IMG/VR virus record: IMGVR_UViG_3300027759_000046
Location: 186,001 to 250,000 of that record
Source of the DNA: a virus
DNA: 64,000 nt
Strand: one strand, 5' to 3'
Made by a program: the position numbers and the translations under genes. Every line of letters starts with the position of its first letter. Positions within the stretch are counted from its first letter, which is position 1. Shown here one piece after another: positions 1-7,471 of the stretch. The notes under the pieces are model-generated. The model did no database searches. It had not been told where the DNA came from and was given only the letters and a program-made list of their open reading frames with translations.

Positions 1-16
1 ATTTTCTTCTTTTTTT

Positions 17-103
17 CTAGAGGCAATGGATAAGGATTCCGTAAAATCCTATTCCTGCCAAAAAGTAAATCAGGTTGTTCAACCACTTAGGGTATTTTTC
101 CAT
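17..103 (-). CDS. possible 28-aa membrane microprotein
   Basis: A short reading frame on the minus strand encodes a charged N-terminus followed by one hydrophobic stretch (about residues 9-27), so it could be a single-pass membrane peptide. It lies head-to-tail with the next small minus-strand gene, which supports it slightly. No family is recognised and chance occurrence is possible. Confidence 0.3.
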   Translation of the reverse strand: MEKYPKWLNNLIYFLAGIGFYGILIHCL

Positions 104-131
104 GCTTCTCGTTTAGGGTTAATAATAGATT

Positions 132-293
132 CTATTCTTCGGGTCCAATGAGGTCCCATGCGGTTTCGCCGGTTGGCTTGCCGTTGAAGGTGATGGAGTA
201 GTTGGGGTCCATGCCGCTCTCGAGGACATCTGCTAAGAGAGCAGGAAGGGTTGGGAATTCCTTTTGGTAGTAGGCGCAGTCTAATGAATACAT
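132..293 (-). CDS. small hypothetical protein (53 aa)
   Basis: No recognised family. The frame can be extended to a TTG at 323, but the ATG at 293 is preferred because it follows an A-rich stretch, the usual translation-start context here. A box TATATTTG at 321-328 matches the Bacteroidota -7 consensus TAnnTTTG and would give a leader of about 20 nt. The protein is acidic at its C-terminus. It belongs to the run of small minus-strand genes at the left end. Confidence 0.6.
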   Translation of the reverse strand: MYSLDCAYYQKEFPTLPALLADVLESGMDPNYSITFNGKPTGETAWDLIGPEE

Positions 294-371
294 ATCTTTT
301 CTTTTTAATTGGTTAAGATACAAATATAACCAAAATACTTGATATTAAAAAATCCTGGTCAACTTATTTTC

Positions 372-899
372 CTAGCTGAATACAAGTATTCCTTCATCCG
401 CTGCGAGTTTAAACGCCTTAAGGAAATCTTCATACACTTCCAAGAACCAGCCATTATCCTCGTTTAGCGGATCGCCCACATATCCTTCCGCCTTGTGCCG
501 GTACCGTACAAAATCCTGATATAGACTCTTCGCAACGGGACCGCCGATTGCACCATCACAATCCGAATGGTTGATAAGACCCACAAAGGGTTTATCCTTC
601 CACTCGTCGGGATTGGTCCATACCCGTTCAGGACTTACCTCCAACATGGTCAGACACAGAACTTTGCGCCAGGCATTATATCCTGAATAGGAGCCAGCAC
701 GGAAGTCATAGCTCTCGCTGCGGTCAGTTGCATAGTAGGTTCCCGGACTCAGACCCTTGTAGGAGTTGGCATCGAACGTTTCTATTCGGTATACTTCTTC
801 GCCGCGCTCGGCAAGGCCAAGTTCTTCAAGACGTTTTTGACCTGCCGAGAACTCGGTCTCTTCTTGAATCTTTGAGTAGGCATAGATATCTAATCCCAT
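372..899 (-). CDS. conserved phage-type hypothetical protein, MGLDIYAY family
   Basis: 175 aa. It begins MGLDIYAY and contains a central N-H-S-D-C-D-G motif (about residues 111-117), a combination I associate with uncharacterised proteins of phages and bacteria. It has no signal peptide or membrane segment and is probably a cytoplasmic soluble protein. The coding frame is clean and ends in an aliphatic tail. Function is unknown, although the His/Asp/Cys cluster could bind metal. Confidence 0.75.
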   Translation of the reverse strand: MGLDIYAYSKIQEETEFSAGQKRLEELGLAERGEEVYRIETFDANSYKGLSPGTYYATDRSESYDFRAGSYSGYNAWRKVLCLTMLEVSPERVWTNPDEWKDKPFVGLINHSDCDGAIGGPVAKSLYQDFVRYRHKAEGYVGDPLNEDNGWFLEVYEDFLKAFKLAADEGILVFS

Positions 900-940
900 A
901 TAATAATCTTTTATCTGTTATATCTTATATTACCAAAAGG

Positions 941-975
941 AGAAAGGGTCTACTCTCGCGGACCCTTTCTTTTGT
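941..975. terminator. hairpin between two minus-strand genes
   Basis: Ten-bp perfect arms (941-950 and 961-970) enclose a 10-nt loop. On the plus strand it is followed by a T-rich run, and on the minus strand by a weaker CCTTTT. It lies just after the stop of the HTH gene, so it probably terminates that minus-strand transcript or attenuates the next. Confidence 0.6.
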
Positions 976-1002
976 TTAGATGGTTAGCTTAATTGTTTTG
1001 GA

Positions 1003-1242
1003 TTATCCAATCAGGCTTAGATTCGTCTTACGACCACGTGTCATGTCGAAAGCCTTGTTTACAATACGCTCGTTGCGATACAATCCGTTAAGGACTTCGC
1101 TTACGAAGTTAGGGGAGAAGCCTGTTCTGCTTGCAACTTCTGTTACATCGCCCATACGTTTGCGAGAATTGATTACTGCGATCTTAGCTGTGATCGGTAA
1201 TTTGCGGTACTTCATACCGACTTTACTTTGATTCTTTGTCAT
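1003..1242 (-). CDS. small helix-turn-helix DNA-binding protein
   Basis: 79 aa. Residues about 32-52 read as a helix-turn-helix (V-T-E-V-A-S-R-T-G-F-S-P-N-F-V-S-E-V-L-N-G), the Cro/XRE-like form common in small Bacteroidota proteins, followed by a conserved asparagine-rich R-N-E-R-I-V segment. The basic N-terminus fits DNA contact. It is likely a small transcription regulator of phage or host genes. The targets are unknown. Confidence 0.7.
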   Translation of the reverse strand: MTKNQSKVGMKYRKLPITAKIAVINSRKRMGDVTEVASRTGFSPNFVSEVLNGLYRNERIVNKAFDMTRGRKTNLSLIG

Positions 1243-1313
1243 GTTACTTAAGTTAAGTTTGATTTGTTATAAGGATAACTTACCCATTACTCTAAGCTAT
1301 TGGCCTGTTATCT

Positions 1314-1547
1314 CTAATCTTTTTTCTCGGTCTTTGCAGAGTAGGGTTTAAGCAGCAGGCTCGAGAGCATGGTTAGACCCCATGCTTGTAGCACTGAGAT
1401 TACAGGTAGTCCGAATATTTCTGGACAGAGCCAGTTCCAGAGCCATTTGACCGGGAAGGCCATTACAATTGAAAGAACTCCTGCTACTAGGATTGCTGCG
1501 AGAGCAACACCTATCTTGGTTGCTATATCTAAATTGGGTTTTGTCAT
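1314..1547 (-). CDS. small two-helix membrane protein
   Basis: 77 aa with two hydrophobic segments (about residues 12-32 and 42-66) and a lysine-rich C-terminal tail, the layout of a small inner-membrane protein. A holin role is possible, but it sits far from the recognisable lysis genes and among likely early genes, so the call is left open. Confidence 0.6.
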   Translation of the reverse strand: MTKPNLDIATKIGVALAAILVAGVLSIVMAFPVKWLWNWLCPEIFGLPVISVLQAWGLTMLSSLLLKPYSAKTEKKD

Positions 1548-1595
1548 GTTGTTTAAGTGTTTGTTTTGTATGTAATATAATATACTCTATTTCTT

Positions 1596-1871
1596 CTATA
1601 GGCTCCAATCCAATAGGAGTTCTTTCTGTCTCTTTAGACTCTCTGCCCATTCAAACTCTTCTCGAGCCACCGCTTCTTCTATGGCAGGATCCAACACAGA
1701 ATAGAAGTTCTGCATAAGGTACTCCTTGTATTCCGCGTTCCATTCTTCCTGTCCAGCCTGTCTAACAAGATGTTGTTTAAATTCCCAGATTACCCGGTCT
1801 ATCTTCTGCCAATCTCTACCTGCCCGCTCGAGAGCAGAGAGAACCTTGCCTAACATTAAGTCTGCTTGCAT
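1596..1871 (-). CDS. small hypothetical protein with UVR-like helical C-terminus
   Basis: 91 aa, predicted mainly helical. The C-terminal part (A-V-A-R-E-E-F-E-W-A-E-S-L-K-R-Q) resembles the short UVR helical hairpin found in UvrB/UvrC and in many small phage proteins. The same style recurs in the small genes at 12025 and 56521. Function is unknown. Confidence 0.6.
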   Translation of the reverse strand: MQADLMLGKVLSALERAGRDWQKIDRVIWEFKQHLVRQAGQEEWNAEYKEYLMQNFYSVLDPAIEEAVAREEFEWAESLKRQKELLLDWSL

Positions 1872-1982
1872 CTTTCTAATTTATGGATTACAGAATACTA
1901 TACTCTACCGGACAGATAGGTTTCAAAACACAGGTCAGTATAGAGACATCTAAAACAACTCTCCGCTCTCGAGTCAGGCTAG

Positions 1983-2249
1983 CCAGGTCTATCGGCGGCA
2001 GCACCGAATCCGGCAGCCAGGCAGGTCTATTATCCAGCCTGATATACCGCCTGGCCAGCTGCTCCAGGTGCGGTCCGGGTACAGGCCAGGAGACAGCCCG
2101 GTAGCTGCCAGGTACTGCCCCGGGTACAGCCCCAGGGTCACTCCAGGAGACTGCCCCAGGTGACTCCAGGAGTCATACCAGGTCACAATATATGCACTCC
2201 TGGAGGTGCTCCGGGTGCACTTTATGCTGCTATAAAAAAGTATACCAGG
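1983..2249. repeat. array of about 17 CCNGG boxes with 11-bp spacing
   Basis: CCNGG pentamers start at 1983, 2017, 2050, 2064, 2075, 2086, 2097, 2108, 2119, 2132, 2143, 2156, 2166, 2178, 2199, 2211 and 2245. Spacing is 10-14 bp in the core and close to multiples of 11 elsewhere (21, 33, 34). Several boxes extend into palindromes such as CTCCAGGAG (2141-2149, 2164-2172), and 2161-2175 is a perfect 7-bp inverted repeat around one base. Eleven is not a multiple of three, and no credible gene covers the array. It lies in a gene-free stretch from 1872 to 2469. A replication origin, nucleoprotein array or methylation/regulatory site are possible roles. Confidence 0.8.
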
Positions 2250-2433
2250 AGCAGAAACCATGACTTTTTCCTATTTTTCCAAGATCCCCTAGCCTCTGGA
2301 ACCATCCCCAGACCAATGCGGCCCTTCTCTATCCGCTGAGTACCGGTGTGCGTTCCGAAAAGTGACCTCCCTCGGATTCGAGAATTTCTCCCCGGGCTGG
2401 AGACCTGGCCTGAACCCTTTTTCTGTTTTGCTG
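2250..2433. other. gene-free stretch, nothing recognised
   Basis: GC-rich sequence between the CCNGG array and the promoter of the KTSC gene. I see no convincing reading frame, tRNA or hairpin here. It may belong to the same functional element as the adjacent array. Confidence 0.5.
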
Positions 2434-2439
2434 TATAAT
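2434..2439 (+). promoter_or_regulatory. TATAAT -10 box for the KTSC gene
   Basis: The sequence GTATAATA occurs 30 nt before the start codon at 2470. It matches the TATAAT class seen before several other genes in the window, but here it leaves a conventional A-rich leader of about 23 nt. Confidence 0.55.
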
Positions 2440-2469
2440 AGACTATATTAATTAAAACAGCAACCCATT

Positions 2470-2679
2470 ATGGAACTTATCCCAGTAAAATCTTCTACCG
2501 TCGCTAAGGTAGGCTACAATCCCGAAACATCAGAACTACACGTTGAATTCTCTTCAGGTGCCCAATACCGATATGAGGCCGTAGAAAGAGGAGTCTATGA
2601 ATCCATGATATCCGCAGAGTCTGTGGGTAAATTCCTTAACTCTAACATCAAAGAGAAATATGAGTTCCAAAAGATCTAA
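2470..2679 (+). CDS. KTSC domain protein
   Basis: 69 aa spanning a single KTSC domain: the N-terminal S-S-x-V-x-x-V-G-Y pattern, the central F-S-S-G-A-Q-Y-R-Y strand and the C-terminal S-V-G-K-F-L-N-x-x-I-K segment are all present. KTSC proteins are small nucleic-acid-related modules of unknown detailed role, found alone or fused to tRNA synthetases and phage proteins. It has its own TATAAT-type promoter and is followed with a 20-nt overlap by another small gene. Confidence 0.8.
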   Translation: MELIPVKSSTVAKVGYNPETSELHVEFSSGAQYRYEAVERGVYESMISAESVGKFLNSNIKEKYEFQKI

Positions 2680-2965
2680 TCAGGGGGTTCTACGAATCCG
2701 GTTGGGCCATCTAGGCTTGACATTCGTGTTCCGTCATAAATGGGATAGACCCGGGAGCATGTGGACCCAAGAGTTCGAGTACAGAACCAAGACCCTTGGC
2801 TTCTTTTTCAAATCGAGCCGCGCAGTCGGTACCTACAAGACCGGTCGGGACATGTTCTCTCCGGATAATCTTGGCAGATCCTGGATGTTTGGTCTCTATC
2901 TTATAGTTGCGAAGTGCTGGGTTGATGTCTCCTGGCGAGTAAAACATTTTAAACTAGAAGACTAA
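2660..2965 (+). CDS. small basic hypothetical protein (101 aa)
   Basis: Basic, aromatic-rich protein with no recognised domain. It overlaps the KTSC gene by 20 nt at its start, and its stop overlaps the next start (TAATG), so the three look like a translationally coupled plus-strand group. It is GC-richer than most of the window. An antisense frame exists, but the coupling favours this strand. Confidence 0.5.
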   Translation: MSSKRSNQGVLRIRLGHLGLTFVFRHKWDRPGSMWTQEFEYRTKTLGFFFKSSRAVGTYKTGRDMFSPDNLGRSWMFGLYLIVAKCWVDVSWRVKHFKLED

Positions 2966-3090
2966 TGCGGAGACTACTCAAACTCTGGAACCACGAAATC
3001 TGGAAGGTCTGCGAGAAATGTGGACTCCAATTTGATATTAGAGCCTCACGATACTGCGAAGACTGCGGCCACGGCCCCCAGACCCCCTAG
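2965..3090 (+). CDS. 41-aa zinc-ribbon microprotein
   Basis: The start codon overlaps the preceding stop. Two cysteine pairs, C-E-K-C-G and C-E-D-C-G separated by 12 residues, form a classic four-cysteine zinc ribbon after a basic N-terminus (MRRLLKLWN). It probably binds nucleic acid or a host protein; the partner is unknown. Confidence 0.6.
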   Translation: MRRLLKLWNHEIWKVCEKCGLQFDIRASRYCEDCGHGPQTP

Positions 3091-3151
3091 CCGGGCACCG
3101 GCCTAGTTACCCCCTAACGCGCGGCGGGGACGATGAAAAAAAGAGAAAACA

Positions 3152-4177
3152 ATGAAATCAATAGAGATAAACCGGTTTAAGATAGACTACTCGGCTGAGA
3201 TTCTTGGAAATCAGCTAACTCTCTACTGGACCTGGCACGGCCCAGGCCAGCGCACGATTGAGGTCAAGGCCAAGGACCTCGCATTTGGCTGTAACGAGAC
3301 CTCGGTGCTACCGGTCAACGCGGAACCGGGCTTGCGATACTGGAGCTGTCTTGGCAAACCAATGAGTCACGGCCATTCGACCGACTGCAATTACGGGCTC
3401 GGCTTCAAGGTCGAGTTCAGGTGTACTGAATCCGGCGAGCTCTTGCACTCCGCTGATTTTCCGCTGTGCCTTACCGACTTTGGCAAACGCTCCTACTCTG
3501 GACTCTTCTCGGTTGAGAGACCCAACTTTTGGGTCATCGGCGATTCGGGCGCAAGCTCGTTCCTGTACGACTCTGAGCCAAAGGATACTGAACACGGCGA
3601 GTGGATCATAAATCACGTTACCTATCCATCACTGTCCGCCAGACGATTTGCTCGCGGTAACTGGCGAGATTTCCTAAAGACGATTCCGCTGCGTAAGGGC
3701 GATGCGCTTGCATTCATGCTTGGGGCATGGGACGTCAGAGCGGTCTGCGGCCATGCAAAGCTTAAAGGGGTTGAGCCCGACCAGATAATCGAGGAGACCT
3801 GTTTCAGGTACTGCCAAACCCTACAAGAGATTGAGCTCATCTATCCGGACAATCCGGTGATTGCAATCGCGCCCAATCCACCGGCCAAAATCGCTAATAT
3901 TAACCAGGAGTTTATTAATGTCAAGGGCTCGGACGAGCAACGACTTGAAATATGGAAGCTCCTGAACCAGCGACTTGAAGAGGCTCATGCACGTGGGCAG
4001 ATCAAGCGCTATTGGAACACGACCCTCTACTACAAGGACCCCGACGGATTCATGCGGCCGGAACTCCTATGGCCCAAGGACACTCATATCAAACTGGGCA
4101 AACCTGTGCTCAAGGCAATCAAGCTCCTAATAGATTGTCATCTGGTTAAAATCAGCAAGCCGGGTTCAAATAAATAA
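3152..4177 (+). CDS. putative SGNH/GDSL-like hydrolase
   Basis: 341 aa. The C-terminal half has the marks of an SGNH hydrolase: G-D-S at residues 130-132 (candidate nucleophile S132), an L-G-A-W-D block around 190-194 in the place of the usual GxND, and D-T-H near residue 314 as the candidate catalytic D-x-H. The N-terminal 120 residues look like a beta-rich accessory domain. Such enzymes remove acyl or acetyl groups from polysaccharides. The gene is clearly GC-richer than its downstream neighbours, so recent acquisition is possible. No signal peptide is seen. The block III asparagine is not conserved, so the family call is moderate. Confidence 0.5.
   Translation: MKSIEINRFKIDYSAEILGNQLTLYWTWHGPGQRTIEVKAKDLAFGCNETSVLPVNAEPGLRYWSCLGKPMSHGHSTDCNYGLGFKVEFRCTESGELLHSADFPLCLTDFGKRSYSGLFSVERPNFWVIGDSGASSFLYDSEPKDTEHGEWIINHVTYPSLSARRFARGNWRDFLKTIPLRKGDALAFMLGAWDVRAVCGHAKLKGVEPDQIIEETCFRYCQTLQEIELIYPDNPVIAIAPNPPAKIANINQEFINVKGSDEQRLEIWKLLNQRLEEAHARGQIKRYWNTTLYYKDPDGFMRPELLWPKDTHIKLGKPVLKAIKLLIDCHLVKISKPGSNK
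4169..4176 (+). promoter_or_regulatory. late-type AATAAATA promoter box
   Basis: AATAAATA 22 nt before the ATG at 4199, overlapping the end of the preceding gene. It is the same 8-mer seen upstream of many virion-type genes in this window and resembles the T4 late -10 box TATAAATA. Confidence 0.6.
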
Positions 4178-4198
4178 CCAGAAAGATATTTGTCCGCA

Positions 4199-4840
4199 AT
4201 GTCAAAGATAAAACCTTTCCTTAAACACATCAATGAGTCAGAAGAGCGCGATGAGAAGTACTCAAGACTTAAAAAATTAGGCCTCACCCAAAACGACGAG
4301 CCCGAAGATACGGTGTATGCTCTAAAAGAGGCATTTCATAACGACCCACAGATCAAGAGCCTATTGACTCAACTTGACGCAAGAGTTGAAGAACTATTTG
4401 CACCAATCATAGACAGAGCCGAAGAGGCTTCTGGCGATTGGGAAGATATTCGAATGGACATGTCATGGACCTGGGCCGAGGATATTGCAAACAGTTACAT
4501 CTACAATCACATTTCAGAATTTGGAGAGTACCTCGAAGAATCCGAAGAACACCCAGAGCGTGAGCGTAATATTGAAAGATTAAGAGGACTTGGTCTTGCA
4601 CCCAAAAAAGATTTTGACGAGCGTTGGGAAGAGCTGATGGACGAATGGGGCGGGGATGCTGAGATTAGCCTGGCAATCGATACCTTAAAGGCCAAAACCA
4701 GTGCACTCATTGACAAGTACATTGACTTCGACGATGACGAAGATCAGCAGCAATGGGAACAACGTCAAGAGTGGATGTACGAACAGAGCGTTGACGATCT
4801 TGGCTGGTTGGAATACATGATCAGTAGCGGATCTCTATAA
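4199..4840 (+). CDS. putative capsid-targeted acidic protein with internal duplication
   Basis: 213 aa. The N-terminus MSKIKPFLKHINE followed by S fits the shared capsid-targeting-like peptide with an I-N-E cleavage-type site. Two related halves follow: E-S-E-E-R-D...L-K-K-L-G-L (about residues 14-75) and E-S-E-E-H-P...L-R-G-L-G-L (about 111-175), an intragenic duplication of a helical, acidic unit. No enzyme motif is seen. The TTG at 4190 gives a longer frame, but the ATG at 4199 places the peptide at the N-terminus as in its relatives. A late-type promoter box lies upstream. Confidence 0.65.
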   Translation: MSKIKPFLKHINESEERDEKYSRLKKLGLTQNDEPEDTVYALKEAFHNDPQIKSLLTQLDARVEELFAPIIDRAEEASGDWEDIRMDMSWTWAEDIANSYIYNHISEFGEYLEESEEHPERERNIERLRGLGLAPKKDFDERWEELMDEWGGDAEISLAIDTLKAKTSALIDKYIDFDDDEDQQQWEQRQEWMYEQSVDDLGWLEYMISSGSL

Positions 4841-4846
4841 TAAATA
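4839..4846 (+). promoter_or_regulatory. late-type AATAAATA promoter box
   Basis: AATAAATA 24 nt before the start at 4871. A second T4-like box TATAAATT follows at 4860-4867, only 3 nt from the start codon. Confidence 0.6.
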
Positions 4847-4870
4847 ATCAAACAAAAAGTATAAATTCAA

Positions 4871-5677
4871 ATGAAACACACAATCATTAAAGACTTCAAA
4901 GGTTGGAACGTGCTAATGGAAAATGCAGGATTCATCGGTGAAGAAACGGTTGGAACCGCAGGTTCAGCTGGAACAGCCGGCACAGCAGGTACAACCGGAA
5001 CAGCTGGTTCAGCTGGCACAGCAGGCGCTACCTCCGCTCCATTAACTGCAATCACGGCAGCAGACGGCGCGCTAACTGCTGAGGATATTAAAAAGGTACA
5101 GGCAATTGTCTACAATGCCCCACTAACTGACACTAAATCATGTGACGGTAAAGTTGGCCCAAACACAAAGGCAAAAATTAAAGAGTTTAGAACTGCAAAC
5201 GGCATCACTGACGAAACAGTTGAACCCAATCAGACTACGGTAGGTCCAAAAACCTTGGCTAAGATGATTGAAAAAATTACTGCAGGATTTACGCCAGGCG
5301 GAACCGCTGGAACAGCTGGAACAGCCGGTGCAACTGGTGTATTCGATCAACGTAATGCAACTGACGACCAGGCTGCAACCAAGATTTGCGACATGATTGT
5401 TGCTAAATTCAAGGACACTGCTTTCTGGCAACCATTTAAAGGAACGTTTAACGATGATGAAGGTCAAGCAGGTTTTGCATATAACAATTGGTACACGACC
5501 GAGGTTATGCCTCTAATTAAGACGCTTAGACAAGGCGATCCAAACATTGCTCGATTAGAAGCAGCCGATGCGGCAGTTCGTCAAAAATTAGCCGGCGGAA
5601 TGGCAAACGATTCAGCTTCTTGGCAAATCACAACGCTTAACGGCGAGATGAAATATCAAGTAGACACAGATTTCTAA
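4871..5677 (+). CDS. capsid-targeted-type protein with collagen-like repeats and peptidoglycan-binding domain
   Basis: 268 aa. The N-terminus MKHTIIKDFKGWNVLME fits the shared capsid-targeting-like peptide and shares its first eight residues with the next gene's product. Residues about 28-53 are Gly-Thr-Ala/Gly-Ser-Ala triplets (collagen-like Gly-X-Y). Residues about 75-135 form a peptidoglycan-binding fold (PF01471-like), with the D-G-K-V-G-P-N-T-K-A-K-I-K-E-F hallmark. A second short Gly-X-Y linker follows, then a C-terminal domain of unknown type. Likely a virion-associated cell-wall-binding protein. It heads a tandem pair with the next gene. Confidence 0.7.
   Translation: MKHTIIKDFKGWNVLMENAGFIGEETVGTAGSAGTAGTAGTTGTAGSAGTAGATSAPLTAITAADGALTAEDIKKVQAIVYNAPLTDTKSCDGKVGPNTKAKIKEFRTANGITDETVEPNQTTVGPKTLAKMIEKITAGFTPGGTAGTAGTAGATGVFDQRNATDDQAATKICDMIVAKFKDTAFWQPFKGTFNDDEGQAGFAYNNWYTTEVMPLIKTLRQGDPNIARLEAADAAVRQKLAGGMANDSASWQITTLNGEMKYQVDTDF
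4952..5029 (+). repeat. collagen-like Gly-X-Y codon repeats
   Basis: About 26 codons of Gly-Thr-Ala, Gly-Ser-Ala and Gly-Thr-Thr triplets inside the coding region. Near-identical 9-nt units make it a slippage-prone minisatellite. A shorter copy lies near 5297-5338 in the same gene, and related tracts occur in the genes at 33202 and 34763. Confidence 0.8.
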
Positions 5678-5692
5678 AATAAACCAAGCTTA

Positions 5693-7471
5693 ATGAAGCA
5701 TACAATTATAAAAGATTACAGGAGCTGGTTGTTTGAATCAACTCAGTACATGACAGAAGCGGCTGATCCAAACACGCCTATTGAGACTCTATTACAAAAT
5801 ACTGATCTTGAAGGTCTTTATCAAAGAATCATGTCAACCGATGCGGCCTCTAAGGGTTTACCTAATTACGCTAACGTAATGCAATGGTGGCATCAAGGCG
5901 GACCGGATTTGGGATTATGGAAGTCTCTATTTAAAGCGGGCGGCGAAGCCAAACGCGATAAGGTAAATTCAGCTCGTAGCATGTACTATTGGTTGGGAGG
6001 TTTTGCAACTAAGGGTCGTAGTGCTCAAAGTGCAGGCAAAGCAAACTATATCAAAAACGTTGAAGACTTCTGTACAGCAGTTAAGACCAATGCTCCAGCA
6101 ATAGTTGCCGCAGTTAACGCATTCCCAAAACCTGCTGAAAAAACACGTTACGCAGGTTGGAACGAAGCAGCTGCTAAAGCAGATGCAGTTTTGGCTTTCT
6201 TACAGACAGCTAAGGCAAAGAGTCTTAACTTAAGCTCACAGGCAGCAGCGATGCTAATTCCATACAGTGCAATTGACGGTCAACTATCAGTTAACAATGC
6301 ACCAACACCGCCAGCAACCTATTTCAAACTTACCGCAGACACATTCACAAAAGACAAGACTGATGATAATTTATCGGTAACGTCTTATGCTTATCAAACA
6401 GGTCAATGGACTCTACAAACAAGCGCGGTAACAACTCTTCAACAATTACAGACAAACATTGCAACGCTAACATCAGCAATGGCCGATCAAACTAAACTTT
6501 CTACATATTTTTCAGCAGATAATACATTAAGCGCTGAGAATAAGAAAGTTATCCTAGATTTTGTTAACACCAAGGTACAGGCTTATCTTGAAAGAAAGAA
6601 TAAGGCTCTTAAACCTGGAGAAACGGCAATGACTGTTGACTCTGCAATTAAAACTGCAACTGACCTTTACATTTCGCCAAATGGTACTAATTTGACTCTA
6701 TCGCCTGCAACCAAGCAGCCATCACCAGAGCCAATCACAGTTTCAGGCTCATATCCTGAAAATCCAAATGGCGATTGGAATTCAGCTGGTGCAAAGAAAG
6801 CTACTCAGTTCTTTGGTGACGATAAGATCCAGATTGAAGCAGGTCCTATTGCGGAAATGACAAACGGTATCAAATCGTATCTAGCTCAAATTAAAGCGAT
6901 GGGCGCTCAAATTACTGGCGTAAAAATCTGGGGTATTTCATCTACTAGTGCTGTACCAAGTTCATACGATCCTGCAACAAAGGGTCCAAATCCTGACGCA
7001 GGCTACACGACTGCAAAGAACGGCCCGCTTGCTCAAGACCGTTTGACCTCAATTAAAACTTCTCTACGTCAAATCTTTACTCAAAACGGCGTTACTGATA
7101 ATTTGATAACGGAAGATGCGACTCAAGATAAAGTTACTCCAAACATTGGAGCTGCTTGGACTGAACAAGATAAGGCTAAGTTTGCAAATCGCAAACAGCC
7201 AGGTAAAGAGGCTCTACTTAAAGAGTACGACGATAAATTTGGCAAATACAAATATGCATTTGCTCGTTTTGAGATTACGTACACAATGACTCAGCAATTT
7301 ACGGTTACACCACAGGCAGATCCTATTCCAAACTCAGACTGGAAAGTTTACATTAACTGGATTGATGAAACTTGGACACCACCGACAATTAGCATTCCAG
7401 GAATAGGTTTTAAACCTAAATCTGGAGGTTCTCAAAGAGATTGGGGAAAAACTGACTGTCCAGTATTCTAA
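5693..7471 (+). CDS. large putative capsid-targeted protein, unknown function
   Basis: 592 aa, starting MKHTIIKDYRSWLFE|STQ, the shared targeting-like peptide with an L-F-E cleavage-type site; a second site, M-T-E, follows six residues later. The middle is alanine/lysine-rich and helical. A region around residues 365-475 has a faint OmpA-like look (N-G-P-L-A-Q-D-R-L-T-S-I-K) but is not secure. The protein lies 15 nt after the preceding gene, with AAAATAAA upstream as a degenerate late-type box. Its stop overlaps the convergent CAP gene by 4 nt. Confidence 0.6.
   Translation: MKHTIIKDYRSWLFESTQYMTEAADPNTPIETLLQNTDLEGLYQRIMSTDAASKGLPNYANVMQWWHQGGPDLGLWKSLFKAGGEAKRDKVNSARSMYYWLGGFATKGRSAQSAGKANYIKNVEDFCTAVKTNAPAIVAAVNAFPKPAEKTRYAGWNEAAAKADAVLAFLQTAKAKSLNLSSQAAAMLIPYSAIDGQLSVNNAPTPPATYFKLTADTFTKDKTDDNLSVTSYAYQTGQWTLQTSAVTTLQQLQTNIATLTSAMADQTKLSTYFSADNTLSAENKKVILDFVNTKVQAYLERKNKALKPGETAMTVDSAIKTATDLYISPNGTNLTLSPATKQPSPEPITVSGSYPENPNGDWNSAGAKKATQFFGDDKIQIEAGPIAEMTNGIKSYLAQIKAMGAQITGVKIWGISSTSAVPSSYDPATKGPNPDAGYTTAKNGPLAQDRLTSIKTSLRQIFTQNGVTDNLITEDATQDKVTPNIGAAWTEQDKAKFANRKQPGKEALLKEYDDKFGKYKYAFARFEITYTMTQQFTVTPQADPIPNSDWKVYINWIDETWTPPTISIPGIGFKPKSGGSQRDWGKTDCPVF

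Noticed and set aside
1348-1953. Several overlapping frames (1348-1650 minus, 1369-1717 plus, 1726-1953 plus)
   Set aside because: They overlap better-supported minus-strand genes, lack start context and have compositions typical of out-of-frame translation.
1989-2261. 90-aa minus-strand reading frame through the CCNGG array
   Set aside because: Its sequence is a by-product of the 11-bp repeat (recurring Pro-Gly and Tyr-Pro), it has no plausible start context, and the repeat period is not a multiple of three.
4952-5029. CRISPR-like or intergenic tandem repeat
   Set aside because: The repeats are in frame, without spacers, and encode Gly-X-Y triplets inside an otherwise good gene. No CRISPR array or cas gene was seen in the window.
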